The notes: generated by a model from the letters alone, not told the origin. A stretch of DNA of 64,000 bases from JAYFRL01 sp034925905 (GCA_034925905.1 JAYFRL010000018.1:48399-112398); one strand, 5' to 3'. Positions 51,774 through 60,598 are shown, counted from the first letter of the stretch. A program made the numbers and translations.

Positions 51774-53009
51774 ATGTCAAAAGTTATAGTTGTCGGCGGT
51801 GGTGCTTCGGGAATGCTTGCAGCAGGAAGATGCGCCGAGCTTGGGAACGAGGTTTATTTGTTTGAAAAAAACAATATTTTAGGCAAAAAGATATATATAA
51901 CCGGCAAAGGCCGCTGCAATGTCACAAATGCGGGTGATGTTGAGGAATTTATGGAAAACATTCCTGGCAACCCGTATTTTTTGTACAGTTCACTGTATTT
52001 ATTTGATAATGCAAAGCTTAGGGAGCTTTTAAACTCATTTGGCGTTCCCACTAAAGAAGAACGCGGCAAAAGAGTTTTCCCAGAAAGCGATATGGCAAAA
52101 GATATTGTGTCGGCGCTTGAAAGATATGTATATAAAAACAAAGTACATGTGCACACCTCATCCGAAGTTAAGGAATTAATTTTTGATGCTTCGTCCGTTA
52201 AAGGTGTGCTCCTTTCAAATGGCAGAGAGTTTCTTTCAGATGCGGTTATAATAGCCACAGGAGGGCTCTCCTATCCGGGCACAGGCTCTACGGGTGACGG
52301 ATATAGGTTTGCAAAAAGCGTAGGGCACACAGTAACTGCCTTAAATCCGTCGCTTGTGCCTTTAAAGACGGAAGAAGCATGGGTTTCCGAGCTTATGGGG
52401 TTAAGCCTTAAAAGCGTAGGTGTAACCTTTAAGGATGAAAAAAGCAAAGAAGTGTATTCCGATTTTGGCGAGCTTTTGTTTACCCATTTTGGCGTCAGCG
52501 GTCCTGTTATTTTAAGTGCGTCCAGAAGCCTTATAGGCAAAAGCAACATCAGGCTTTTTATAGATTTAAAGCCTGCATTAGATGAAAAAACACTGGATTT
52601 AAGGCTTTTAAGGGATTTTGAAAAACATGCAAACAAAGATTATAAGAACGCTTTGGATGATCTTCTTCCGCAGAAGCTTATACCTGTGATAATAAATCTT
52701 TCAGGCATATCCCCGGAGAAAAAGATTCATGATATAACAAAAGAAGAAAGAAAAAAGCTGCTTTCTCTTTTAAAAGCTCTTCCGCTTACAATATCAGGTC
52801 CAAAAGGCTTTGATGAAGCCGTTATAACCTCCGGCGGAGTTTCAACCGATGAGATAAATCCAAAAACAATGGAATCGAAAAAAATAAGAGGGCTTTATTT
52901 TGCAGGAGAGCTTATAGACGTAGACGCATACACGGGAGGCTTTAACCTTCAAATAGCTTTTTCGACAGGCTATGCGGCGGGCAGCGGAGTAAACGAAAAG
53001 AGGGAATAG
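51774..53009 (+). CDS. NAD(P)/FAD-dependent oxidoreductase (HI0933/BaiN/YhiN family)
   Basis: A 411-aa flavoprotein. The FAD-binding Rossmann motif VIVVGGGASGMLAAGRCAEL opens the protein, and KKIYITGKGRCNVTNAG is the family signature. Near the C-terminus, GLYFAGELIDVDAYTGGFNL closes the FAD site. The family includes BaiN of bile-acid 7-dehydroxylation, but most members are of unknown substrate and lie next to cmk in clostridia, as here. No signal peptide. Confidence 0.9.
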   Translation: MSKVIVVGGGASGMLAAGRCAELGNEVYLFEKNNILGKKIYITGKGRCNVTNAGDVEEFMENIPGNPYFLYSSLYLFDNAKLRELLNSFGVPTKEERGKRVFPESDMAKDIVSALERYVYKNKVHVHTSSEVKELIFDASSVKGVLLSNGREFLSDAVIIATGGLSYPGTGSTGDGYRFAKSVGHTVTALNPSLVPLKTEEAWVSELMGLSLKSVGVTFKDEKSKEVYSDFGELLFTHFGVSGPVILSASRSLIGKSNIRLFIDLKPALDEKTLDLRLLRDFEKHANKDYKNALDDLLPQKLIPVIINLSGISPEKKIHDITKEERKKLLSLLKALPLTISGPKGFDEAVITSGGVSTDEINPKTMESKKIRGLYFAGELIDVDAYTGGFNLQIAFSTGYAAGSGVNEKRE

Positions 53010-53011
53010 GC

Positions 53012-53371
53012 GTGGGCAGTGTTTCAATAAGGGGAGCAACAACAGTAGAAAAAAACGAAAGCAAAGAAATTTTAGCGGCTACAGAAGAACTGCTTAAGGA
53101 AATTTTGGATAGGAATAATATACAAAAAGAGGATATACAAAACATAATATTTACTTCAACTGGTGATATAGATGCCGCTTATCCGGCGGTTTCAGCAAGG
53201 AATATGGGAATAAGAGATGCTGCTTTAATGTGTTTTCAGGAAATGCATGTTGAAGGAAGCTTAAAGATGTGTATAAGAATCATGCTTACGGCTGAAAGCC
53301 AAATGTCTCAAAAAGATGTGAAGCATGTTTATTTAAAGGGTTCAAAGGTTTTAAGACCTGATATTGCCTGA
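53012..53371 (+). CDS. aroH: Chorismate mutase, AroH type
   Basis: A 119-aa monofunctional chorismate mutase with the alpha/beta-barrel AroH fold as in Bacillus. Diagnostic: SIRGATTVEKNESKEILAAT, IIFTSTGDIDAAYPAVSARN with the catalytic Arg region, and the C-terminal HVYLKGSKVLRPDIA. It supplies prephenate for the TyrA encoded at 16611. The start is GTG 53012, with GAGGGAATAGGC upstream, just after the flavoprotein stop. Confidence 0.95.
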   Translation: MGSVSIRGATTVEKNESKEILAATEELLKEILDRNNIQKEDIQNIIFTSTGDIDAAYPAVSARNMGIRDAALMCFQEMHVEGSLKMCIRIMLTAESQMSQKDVKHVYLKGSKVLRPDIA

Positions 53372-53397
53372 AATAACTAATTGAAAGGAACAATACC

Positions 53398-54078
53398 ATG
53401 AATATTTTTGCTATTGCCATAGATGGACCCGCAGGTTCGGGTAAAAGCACGGTTGCAAAGAAGATTGCCGGAGTTTTAAACATCGTATATATAGATACAG
53501 GCGCAATGTATAGATCCGTTGCCCTTTATTGCATCAATAAGGGCATAAGCACAAAAGATGGAGTTGCCGTTTCAAATGTATTGCACGAAATATCGCTTAA
53601 AATAGAACTTGAGGACAACAGGCAGATAATTTTTTTAAACGGCGAGAATGTTACTCTTAAGATAAGAACACAGGAAATAGGACAGGGCGCTTCGGATGTC
53701 GGAACTATATTTACTGTAAGGGAATATCTTGTAGGTCTTCAAAGAGAGCTTGCAAAGAACCAAAGCGTTGTTATGGATGGAAGGGATATAGGCACAAATG
53801 TTTTGCCGGACGCCAAAATAAAGATATATCTTTCAGCCGATGTTAAAGAAAGAGCAAAAAGGCGCCAAAAAGAGCTTGACCAGATGGGCATTTCTTCTGA
53901 TTTGGAAGAGATAGAAACCCAAATAAAAGGAAGAGATTTTAACGATATGAATAGAAAATATAATCCCCTTAGAAAGGCTGATGACGCTATAGAGGTTGAC
54001 ACAACTCACATGACGATAGACGAGGTTTGTGATACAATAATAAACATAACAAAAGCCCGTCTTAAGGAGATGGAATAA
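53398..54078 (+). CDS. cmk: Cytidylate kinase
   Basis: Phosphorylates CMP and dCMP. The 226-aa protein has the P-loop AIDGPAGSGKSTVAKKIAG, the substrate-binding YIDTGAMYRSVALYCI, and MDGRDIGTNVLPDAKIKIYL. The gene arrangement cmk-plsC-ispH/rpsA is typical for clostridia. ATG 53398 is preceded by AAAGGAAC. The stop codon TAA shares its last base with the start of plsC. Confidence 0.96.
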   Translation: MNIFAIAIDGPAGSGKSTVAKKIAGVLNIVYIDTGAMYRSVALYCINKGISTKDGVAVSNVLHEISLKIELEDNRQIIFLNGENVTLKIRTQEIGQGASDVGTIFTVREYLVGLQRELAKNQSVVMDGRDIGTNVLPDAKIKIYLSADVKERAKRRQKELDQMGISSDLEEIETQIKGRDFNDMNRKYNPLRKADDAIEVDTTHMTIDEVCDTIINITKARLKEME

Positions 54079-54662
54079 TGTATAAAATAATAAAAGCAAT
54101 GGCTTTGCTATATTTCAAGCTTTTTTTCAGGGTAAAGGTTACGGGGACAGAAAACATACCTAAAGAAGGAAAAGCTGTTTTGGTATCTAACCATATAAGC
54201 AACTATGACCCCGTTGTCGTTGGCATATACATGGACAGGATCCCTAGGTTTATGGCAAAAAAAGAACTGTTTGAAATTTTTGGGCTTAAGCATTTTTTCC
54301 TTGCTTTAAAAGCTTTCCCCGTAGACAGAGGCAGGGCAGATCTTGCCTCATATAAGCAGGCGACAAATGTTCTTAAATCAGGAGAAATATTAGGGATATT
54401 TGCGGAAGGAACAAGAGTTAGAGAAGATGATGCGGTTGCTGCGAAGGCAGGGGCTGCTCTTTTTGCCGCAAAAAACAACGCTCCTGTTATCCCGGTAGGA
54501 GTTTCAAGCACCTATAAGCTTTTTTCAAAGGTATATATTAACTACGGTAAGCCTATTTCTATGGAAGAATATCAGGGTATGCGCCTTAATACGCCTGTTT
54601 TGAACGAAATAACAGACAAGATAATGGGCGAAATAAAAAAATTAAAGGTTGAGGTAGAATAA
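54078..54662 (+). CDS. plsC: 1-acyl-sn-glycerol-3-phosphate acyltransferase
   Basis: A 194-aa membrane-associated acyltransferase that makes phosphatidic acid. The catalytic H-x4-D is in VSNHISNYDPVVVG, and block III (IFAEGTRVREDD) and block IV (PVIPVGVSSTYK) are present. The N-terminal hydrophobic segment MALLYFKLFFRV anchors it. It overlaps cmk by one base and is followed by ispH-rpsA after one base. Confidence 0.93.
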   Translation: MYKIIKAMALLYFKLFFRVKVTGTENIPKEGKAVLVSNHISNYDPVVVGIYMDRIPRFMAKKELFEIFGLKHFFLALKAFPVDRGRADLASYKQATNVLKSGEILGIFAEGTRVREDDAVAAKAGAALFAAKNNAPVIPVGVSSTYKLFSKVYINYGKPISMEEYQGMRLNTPVLNEITDKIMGEIKKLKVEVE

Positions 54663-54663
54663 T

Positions 54664-56742
54664 ATGGAAATAACAGTCGCAAAATCCGCAGGCTTTTGTT
54701 TTGGAGTTAACCGTGCCATAGAAAAGGCTTTTAATGCATCAGGTAAAGATAACGTATACACATATGGACCGCTTATCCATAATAAAACAGTTACGGACGA
54801 GCTTGCAAAAAAAGGTGTAGTTTCCGTGGATTCCATTTGTGGTATAGAAAACGGTACAATAATAATACGCTCACACGGAGTTGGAAAAGAAGTATATGAC
54901 CAAATTAAGGGAAAAGGTCTTAATTATATAGACGGTACATGCCCTTTTGTTGAAAAGATACATGGTATAGTTTTAAAAAACTATAATGCAGGCAGAAAAA
55001 TAATAATAATCGGAGATAAAAACCATCCTGAAGTAAAGGGTATAAACGGTTGGTGTGAAAACAGCGCGTTAATTCTTGATAATGTTGAAGAGGCTAGAAG
55101 CGTTAGTTTTGACAATTCAAAATATACGCTTGTGGCACAAACAACATTTATGACTACAAAATTTGATGAGATAACCGAAATCCTTAAAACCAAATGCAAT
55201 ATTGACATATACAATACCATATGCTCTGCAACTGAAAAACGCCAGGCCGAGGCTATAAGCTTATCAAAAAAAGTCGATAAAATGGTGGTTATAGGTGACA
55301 AAAACAGCTCTAATACTCAAAAGTTGTTTGAAATTTGCCAAAAAAACTGTAAGTTTGCAATTCATATTGAAACAATTGCAGATTTGGTGTTGAATTACTT
55401 TGAGATTAATGATAAAATTGGTATAACTGCCGGTGCATCTACACCGCCGGCAACAATAAAGGAGGTAGTAAGTGTTATGAGTGGGACTCAAAACGGGGCA
55501 GTTCAAAATTACGAGGAGGGTGAGGAGCTTACATTTCAACAGCTTTTAGATCAGTCTTTTGTTTCTTTGCATACAGGTGATATAGTAAAAGGAACAGTAA
55601 TCCAGATATCTAACGAGGAAGTTTCGGTTAATCTTGGATATAAATCAGACGGTATTATTCCTAGAGGCGAATTTTGCAGCGATATCAGTGTTTTGCCCAG
55701 CGAAACAATTAAGCCGGGAGACGAAATTGAAGTGTTTGTTGTAAGAGTAAACGATGGCGATGGCAATGTACTTTTGTCGAAAAAGCGCATCGAAGCCCAA
55801 AAAGGAATGGAAGATATAGAAGCCGCTTTTGAAAACAAAGAAGTTGTTACGGGGAAAGTTATTGAAGTTGTTAAAGGCGGACTTATTGCCGTTTCAAATG
55901 GTATCCGCGTTTTTATCCCGTCTTCTCAGGTTTCAAACAGATATATCGAAGATTTAAGCGCATTTAAAGGCCAGGAACTTTCTTTTAATATAATAGAGCT
56001 TGACAAATCAAAACGCCGTATAATAGGAGGGCGCAAAGCTTTAATAGAAAAAGAAACAAGCGAGAAAAAAGCGGCTGTTTTTGCGGCAATAAAGGTTGGA
56101 GACAAAATAAAAGGCGTTGTGAGCAGGCTTGCAAGCTTTGGAGTATTTGTTGATTTAGGCGGAGTTGATGGGCTTATCCATATTTCAGAAATGTCATGGG
56201 GGCATATCTCAAATCCGAAGGAGCTTTTATCAGAAGGACAGACGGTTGAAACGGTTGTTATTGATGTGGACAGAGAAAAAGGGAAAATTTCCCTTTCACT
56301 TAAAGATATAAAATCAAATCCTTGGGACACGATAGCTGAAAAATATCCTGTGGGAGAGATTGTTGAAGGCAAAGTTGTTCGTATGGTTCCCTTTGGCGTA
56401 TTTATAGAGCTTGAGCCGGGTGTTGATGGACTTGTACATATCTCTCAAATATCCGATAAACGTGTTGAAAGGCCTGAGGATGAGCTTTCAAATGGTCAGA
56501 TTATAAAGGTTAAGGTTCTTGAAGTTAATCCTGAGCAAAAGAAGATAAGCCTTTCAAAAAAAGAGGTTGATTCTCCGAAGCCTGAAGAAGCTAAAGCCGA
56601 AGATGGACAACCAAAAGAAACTGTTAAAGAAGAGGAGCTTAAAGAAGCTAAAGCAGAAGAACCACTTAAAGAAGATAAACTTAAAGAAGCTAAAGCAGAA
56701 GAACCGCTCAAAGAAGAGCAAGAAGCTAAAGCCGAAGAATAA
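54664..56742 (+). CDS. ispH-rpsA: Fused HMB-PP reductase (IspH) and ribosomal protein S1
   Basis: A 692-aa bifunctional protein. Residues 1 to about 283 are IspH, the last enzyme of the MEP pathway, with its three cluster cysteines in SAGFCFGV (Cys12), DGTCPFVEKI and NTICSATEKRQ. Residues about 300-635 hold four S1 domains (for example VGDKIKGVVSRLASFGVFVD and VGEIVEGKVVRMVPFGVFIE), like a Gram-positive S1. The tail from about 640 is a Lys/Glu/Ala low-complexity segment with an exact-phase duplicated unit. This fusion is known in clostridia. The ATG start is one base after plsC. Confidence 0.95.
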   Translation: MEITVAKSAGFCFGVNRAIEKAFNASGKDNVYTYGPLIHNKTVTDELAKKGVVSVDSICGIENGTIIIRSHGVGKEVYDQIKGKGLNYIDGTCPFVEKIHGIVLKNYNAGRKIIIIGDKNHPEVKGINGWCENSALILDNVEEARSVSFDNSKYTLVAQTTFMTTKFDEITEILKTKCNIDIYNTICSATEKRQAEAISLSKKVDKMVVIGDKNSSNTQKLFEICQKNCKFAIHIETIADLVLNYFEINDKIGITAGASTPPATIKEVVSVMSGTQNGAVQNYEEGEELTFQQLLDQSFVSLHTGDIVKGTVIQISNEEVSVNLGYKSDGIIPRGEFCSDISVLPSETIKPGDEIEVFVVRVNDGDGNVLLSKKRIEAQKGMEDIEAAFENKEVVTGKVIEVVKGGLIAVSNGIRVFIPSSQVSNRYIEDLSAFKGQELSFNIIELDKSKRRIIGGRKALIEKETSEKKAAVFAAIKVGDKIKGVVSRLASFGVFVDLGGVDGLIHISEMSWGHISNPKELLSEGQTVETVVIDVDREKGKISLSLKDIKSNPWDTIAEKYPVGEIVEGKVVRMVPFGVFIELEPGVDGLVHISQISDKRVERPEDELSNGQIIKVKVLEVNPEQKKISLSKKEVDSPKPEEAKAEDGQPKETVKEEELKEAKAEEPLKEDKLKEAKAEEPLKEEQEAKAEE
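56638..56715 (+). repeat. Tandem 42-bp repeat in the S1 tail
   Basis: Two 36-bp units (56638-56673 and 56680-56715), differing at two positions and separated by GATAAA, encode the repeated LKEAKAEEPLKE. An expandable in-frame repeat at the C-terminus. Confidence 0.8.
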
Positions 56743-56788
56743 AACAGCTTGTTAGGAACGAAGAGATTTTAAAACAAAAGATATAAAA

Positions 56789-56834
56789 CAGAAGGGCGGT
56801 TTTTGAATATTCAAAAACCGTCCTTCTGTTTTTA
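56789..56834 (+). terminator. Terminator of the cmk-plsC-ispH/rpsA operon
   Basis: CAGAAGGGCGGTTTTTGAA pairs with TTCAAAAACCGTCCTTCTG (one G-T pair), followed by TTTTTA. It is directly followed by the second structured repeat. Confidence 0.88.
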
Positions 56835-56835
56835 C

Positions 56836-57215
56836 GGCTTCAGTCAGTTCGGCACGCGGAGTGTGCGAAACAAAAAACCATCCGCTATGCGGGTGGTGGA
56901 AGCAAGCTTATAGCATACAATTCTGAGTGAAGCGAAGGGTCTATGCTTTTATGATAATAAACCGGACGTGAAGATAGTCCGGTCTTGGCAAATACCGGAG
57001 CCGCTCTTCCCGGGGGAAATGCGGGATATATTTTGTCACCAAAGTTCCTTAGAATGACGTATGAGGGAAATATAGCGGCAGATGACGGAACAAAGTAAAA
57101 CGGATATATCTAGTATCAGATGTTGTTAAGCAAAAAGGCTTGAACAGTGTCCGAACGCAGGACGGCAACAAAGCGTTATAGGTTCAGAAAACCACCCGCT
57201 AAGCGGGTGGTTATG
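56836..57215 (+). ncRNA. Structured dispersed repeat, copy 2 (candidate ncRNA or non-autonomous element)
   Basis: About 380 nt, homologous to 12641-13057. Hairpins: GCACGC-GGA-GTGTGC (56852-56866), CCATCCGC-TAT-GCGGGTGG (56878-56896), GTCC/GGAC (57149-57163) and a perfect 10-bp stem with loop TAA at 57190-57212. The hairpins near the two ends (56878-56896 and 57190-57212) share nearly the same sequence in the same orientation, as do the end hairpins of IS200/IS605-type elements. The core block 57050-57100 is the best kept part. It lies directly after a terminator, as copy 1 does. No protein coding potential is seen. Confidence 0.55.
57190..57212 (-). terminator. 3' hairpin of the repeat, also a possible terminator for nadE operon
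   Basis: Read on the minus strand, the 10-bp stem AACCACCCGC/GCGGGTGGTT is followed by TTTTC, and it overlaps the stop of the small membrane protein gene. It could terminate the nadE transcript. Confidence 0.5.
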
Positions 57216-57405
57216 ATTGTTTTTTGAATGCAAGAACAAAAAAAATTGACATTATTATTATATATAAGACACAACATGAATAGGTTACGTTATTTCCCCA
57301 AAAAAAAGAGGATTCTTGATTATTAAAAGCAAAAATGAGAAAAAGCATACCCATAAAAAACATTATTAAAGCAACATATATATGAAAAAAATTTTTCTTT
57401 CTCAT
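57211..57405 (-). CDS. Small predicted membrane protein
   Basis: A 64-aa protein with two transmembrane helices (IYVALIMFFMGMLFLIFAF and CCVLYIIIMSIFFVLAF) and basic ends. It has no recognised motif. It lies two bases after nadE on the same strand, without a clear ribosome site, so translation would depend on coupling. Its stop lies in the 3' hairpin of the structured repeat. Confidence 0.55.
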   Translation of the reverse strand: MRKKNFFHIYVALIMFFMGMLFLIFAFNNQESSFFWGNNVTYSCCVLYIIIMSIFFVLAFKKQS

Positions 57406-57407
57406 AG

Positions 57408-59351
57408 CTATTCTAGTTTTTCAAGCTCATCAAGCCATATTCTGCTTGATGCATCGCTTGGCATCCTCCAATCTCCTCTTGGTGAAAGGCAGATTGCACC
57501 GACTTTAGGTCCATCCGGTAAGCATGAACGCTTAAACTGTTGGGCAAAAAACCTTTTATAGAAAGTTTTTAGCCATTTTAATATTGTTTTATTGTCATAG
57601 ATCCCGTTAAAAGCTACCTTGGCCAAAAAGTATATTTTTTGCGGTGGGAAACCATATCTTACAATATAATAAAGGAAGAAATCATGAAGCTCATAAGGAC
57701 CGACAAGCTCTTCTGTTTTTTGATTTATTTTGCCCGATTCATCAGGCGGAAGAAGCTCTGGGCTTACAGGTGTATTAAGGACATCAAGCAGTATCTTTGA
57801 AACCTCATCCGAAACATAATCTTCTCCGGCGACAAATTTTACCAAAACTCTTACTAATGTTTTAGGTACGCCTGTATTAACTCCATACATTGACATATGG
57901 TCTCCATTATAGGTAGCCCATCCGAGAGCAAGCTCAGAAAGATCGCCCGTCCCGACAACTAAGCCGTTTTCCATATTTGCAATGTCCATGAGTATTTGTG
58001 TTCGTTCTCTTGCCTGAGTGTTTTCATAAACTACATTATGGACATTTGGATTATGTCCTATATCTTTAAAATGAAGAGAAGAGGATTCTTTTATCGAAAT
58101 TTCCCTAAAGGTTGCCCCAAGTGATTTTATAAGGCTTACGGCATTATTATATGTCCTGTCTGTTGTGCCAAAGCCCGGCATAGTTATTCCTTTAACGGCA
58201 GAACGGGGAAGACCTAAAAAATCGCAGGCTTTTGCACATACCAAGAGAGCAAGCGTTGAATCAAGCCCCCCCGATATTCCAACAACTACGGATTTTGATG
58301 AGGAATGGGATATTCTTCTGGCCAGCCCTGCAACCTGTATATCAAATATATCTTTGCATCTTTCGGAAAGTTTAGCCCAATCGTTTGGAACAAACGGAGA
58401 TTTTTCTATATATCTTGCCAGGTTTTCATTTTCATGACGGATAAGTTCAAACTCTATAATTCTGGGAGCTTCTATTTTTTTAAGGTGCTTTGTGTGGTAC
58501 ATAAAGCTTGAAAAACGCTTTCTTTCGTTAACGAGCATTTCAAGGTCTATATCAGAATAAACAAGTTCGCTTTCTTTTGAAAAGCGTTTGGTTTCATTAA
58601 GTATTTTCCCGTTTTCCCCTATGAGACAATGGCCTGAAAAAACCAGATCGGTAGTAGATTCGCCTATTCCGGCGCCGGCATAAACATATCCCAGTATGCA
58701 GCGTGCGGACTGCTGGCTTATAAGCGAACGCCGGTATTCGTATTTTGCAACTGTTTCATCGCTGGCAGACGGGTTTAATATAATGCTTGCGCCTTTAACC
58801 GCCAAAAAAGAGCTTGGAGGTATGGGACCCCAAAGGTCTTCGCAAAGTTCAACTCCTACAATCATTCCCGGAACATTTTTTGCTAAGAAAACGATGTTTG
58901 CGCCTATAGGCACTATCTGGGAGCATAATGTTATATTTTCAGATATGAGGTCTTCTGAAGATGAAAACCATCGTTCTTCGTAAAATTCACCATAGTTTGG
59001 AAGAAGTGTTTTAGGCACAATCCCTAAAATTCTTCCTTTAGAAATGAGGACAGCACAATTAAAGCATTGGTTATCAGTTGCGATAGGCATGCCTACAAGT
59101 ATCAGCATATTATAACCCTTGCTTGCTTCAACAATTTTTTCAAGCGATTTATTTGCGGAAGTTATTAAAGCAGACTGGAAAAAGAGGTCCCCACATGTAT
59201 ACGATGTTATTGAAAGCTCAGGAAAAGCGAGGATGTCTATGCCTTTTTTATCGCTTTCTTCTATTACGCGTATAATCTCATCTGAATTAAAAACACAATC
59301 AGCAACGGTAAGTCTTGGCGATGCCGCTCCGACTCTTATATAGTCAAACAT
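57408..59351 (-). CDS. nadE: Glutamine-dependent NAD+ synthetase
   Basis: Last step of NAD synthesis: amidation of nicotinate adenine dinucleotide. The 647-aa protein has an N-terminal nitrilase-type glutaminase domain, with the Glu in LAFPELSITSYTCGDL and the Cys in GVELCEDLWGP, and a C-terminal ATP-pyrophosphatase domain starting with VVGISGGLDSTLALLV, then GTGDLSELALGWATYNGD. The start is ATG 59351 with AAGGAG upstream. It lies 16 bases downstream of lexA on the same strand and may be co-transcribed with it. Confidence 0.95.
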   Translation of the reverse strand: MFDYIRVGAASPRLTVADCVFNSDEIIRVIEESDKKGIDILAFPELSITSYTCGDLFFQSALITSANKSLEKIVEASKGYNMLILVGMPIATDNQCFNCAVLISKGRILGIVPKTLLPNYGEFYEERWFSSSEDLISENITLCSQIVPIGANIVFLAKNVPGMIVGVELCEDLWGPIPPSSFLAVKGASIILNPSASDETVAKYEYRRSLISQQSARCILGYVYAGAGIGESTTDLVFSGHCLIGENGKILNETKRFSKESELVYSDIDLEMLVNERKRFSSFMYHTKHLKKIEAPRIIEFELIRHENENLARYIEKSPFVPNDWAKLSERCKDIFDIQVAGLARRISHSSSKSVVVGISGGLDSTLALLVCAKACDFLGLPRSAVKGITMPGFGTTDRTYNNAVSLIKSLGATFREISIKESSSLHFKDIGHNPNVHNVVYENTQARERTQILMDIANMENGLVVGTGDLSELALGWATYNGDHMSMYGVNTGVPKTLVRVLVKFVAGEDYVSDEVSKILLDVLNTPVSPELLPPDESGKINQKTEELVGPYELHDFFLYYIVRYGFPPQKIYFLAKVAFNGIYDNKTILKWLKTFYKRFFAQQFKRSCLPDGPKVGAICLSPRGDWRMPSDASSRIWLDELEKLE

Positions 59352-59367
59352 ATATACAACTCCTTAG

Positions 59368-59982
59368 TTACATTTTCCTGAAAAGCCCTATAACTTTTCC
59401 CAAGACAGTTACATCTTTAAGTATTATAGGCGACATAGACGTGTTTTCGGGCTGGAGCCTGAAATGACCGCTTTCTTTAAAAAAACGCTTAACTGTTGCA
59501 AATTCGTCTATCAAAGCAACAACTATATCACCATTTATAGCAGAAGATTGCTTTTTAACGAGTATAAGGTCTTTGTTATATATTCCGGCGTCTATCATGC
59601 TGTCTCCCTTAACTTTAAGCATAAAGACTTCGTCGTTGTTGACATAATCAATGGGAATGGGGAAGGTGTCTTCAATGTTTTCAACGGCAAGAATTGGTGT
59701 TCCGGCGGTAATTGAGCCGACTATGGGGACATCAACGTATTCGCGTTCTCTCGGGGACTCAAAATCAGAATCCGAGAAAATTTCAATAGCCCGAGGTTTT
59801 GAGGGGTCACGTTTAATGTAGCCTTTCTTTTCAAGACGCGCCAAATGCCCATGAACCGTTGAAGTTGATTTCAAGTTTACGGCATAGCATATTTCACGAA
59901 CGGAAGGCGGATAGCCTTTTAAGCGGACCTCATTAATCATATACTCTAAAATTTCCTTTTGTTTCGCCGATAAATCGTCCAC
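59368..59982 (-). CDS. lexA: LexA repressor
   Basis: SOS repressor, 204 aa. The winged helix domain has GYPPSVREICYAVNLKSTST for the recognition helix. The self-cleavage site is Ala93-Gly94 in ITAGTPILAVE, the catalytic Ser is Ser128 in KGDSMIDAG, and the Lys is Lys165 in EFATVKRFF. The start is GTG 59982, five bases after AGAGGTG; the in-frame TTG 60006 lies upstream of that site. It is divergently transcribed from the yneA-like gene, and each has LexA boxes in its promoter. Confidence 0.96.
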   Translation of the reverse strand: MDDLSAKQKEILEYMINEVRLKGYPPSVREICYAVNLKSTSTVHGHLARLEKKGYIKRDPSKPRAIEIFSDSDFESPREREYVDVPIVGSITAGTPILAVENIEDTFPIPIDYVNNDEVFMLKVKGDSMIDAGIYNKDLILVKKQSSAINGDIVVALIDEFATVKRFFKESGHFRLQPENTSMSPIILKDVTVLGKVIGLFRKM

Positions 59983-60019
59983 AGAATCACCTCTTTTTAA
60001 GCCCAATCAATTTTTTAAC

Positions 60020-60059
60020 AGTATAGCATATATTTCCAAAAAAATCAAACCTATGTTCG
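60020..60059 (-). promoter_or_regulatory. lexA promoter with overlapping LexA box
   Basis: On the minus strand TTGATT (60043-60048), 17-bp spacer, TATACT (60020-60025) with extended -10 TGC. A LexA box, CGAACATAGGTTTG (60046-60059), overlaps the -35, giving autoregulation. Confidence 0.8.
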
Positions 60060-60078
60060 AATTTTTTTAAAAAAATGA

Positions 60079-60128
60079 TTGACAAAGAACATATGTTCAT
60101 ATATACTTTCAATAAAGAACAATTGTTC
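60079..60128 (+). promoter_or_regulatory. SOS promoter of the yneA-like gene with two LexA boxes
   Basis: TTGACA (60079-60084), 17-bp spacer, TATACT (60102-60107). LexA box GAACATATGTTC (60087-60098) lies between -35 and -10, and a second box, GAACAATTGTTC (60117-60128), covers the start of transcription. Both are perfect palindromes. Confidence 0.9.
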
Positions 60129-60145
60129 GTTTAAGGGGTGAGCTT

Positions 60146-60436
60146 ATGAAAAAATACGTTCTTATTTTGACAGTGCTTTTAACGGCATTATTTTGCGTAA
60201 AAACAATAGCATTTGGCAAGAATGAAATAGAATATAAAATTCATTATGAGTCCGTAGAAATCAAAAATGGAGACAATCTTTGGAATATAGCGGAAGAATA
60301 TAACAGTCCTTTATATACAACAAAAGAATATGTATATATAATTATGGATTTTAATCATATGAAAAATTCAAATATTTTGCCAAATCAAAAAATAATTGTT
60401 CCTGTATATAAACCTTGCTCATCTGTTGATGTTTAA
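60146..60436 (+). CDS. yneA: SOS-induced LysM protein, YneA-like cell division inhibitor
   Basis: A 96-aa exported or membrane-anchored protein: an N-terminal hydrophobic segment (YVLILTVLLTALFCVKTIAF) followed by a LysM domain (VEIKNGDNLWNIAEEYNSPL ... NILPNQKIIVPVY) that binds peptidoglycan. This architecture, and the divergent position next to lexA under two LexA boxes, match YneA, which delays cell division during the SOS response. The ribosome site is AAGGGG. The gene symbol is assigned on architecture and context. Confidence 0.85.
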   Translation: MKKYVLILTVLLTALFCVKTIAFGKNEIEYKIHYESVEIKNGDNLWNIAEEYNSPLYTTKEYVYIIMDFNHMKNSNILPNQKIIVPVYKPCSSVDV

Positions 60437-60598
60437 AAGTTTATATTATATTTTGAAATAGGGATATAGTTATAGTGATTTTGTCTATATAAAATACAAA
60501 TCATTTTGCTCCAGATCGTTTTATATAAAAAGATTTATCCAAAACAACCTCCATTTGCCGGGAATAATTGTGTTGTATTCCGAAAAATACATAATCTA

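Noticed and set aside
56638..56715. Spaced direct repeats as a short CRISPR-like array
   Set aside because: Only two units, in frame within the S1 tail and coding for repeated LKEAKAEEPLKE; a low-complexity protein repeat.
56940..57000. GAAGATAGTCC resembling the S element of a group I intron core
   Set aside because: The required R partner does not precede it, the order of conserved blocks is wrong, and the sequence lies in the loop of a local CCGGAC/GTCCGG hairpin not kept in copy 1.
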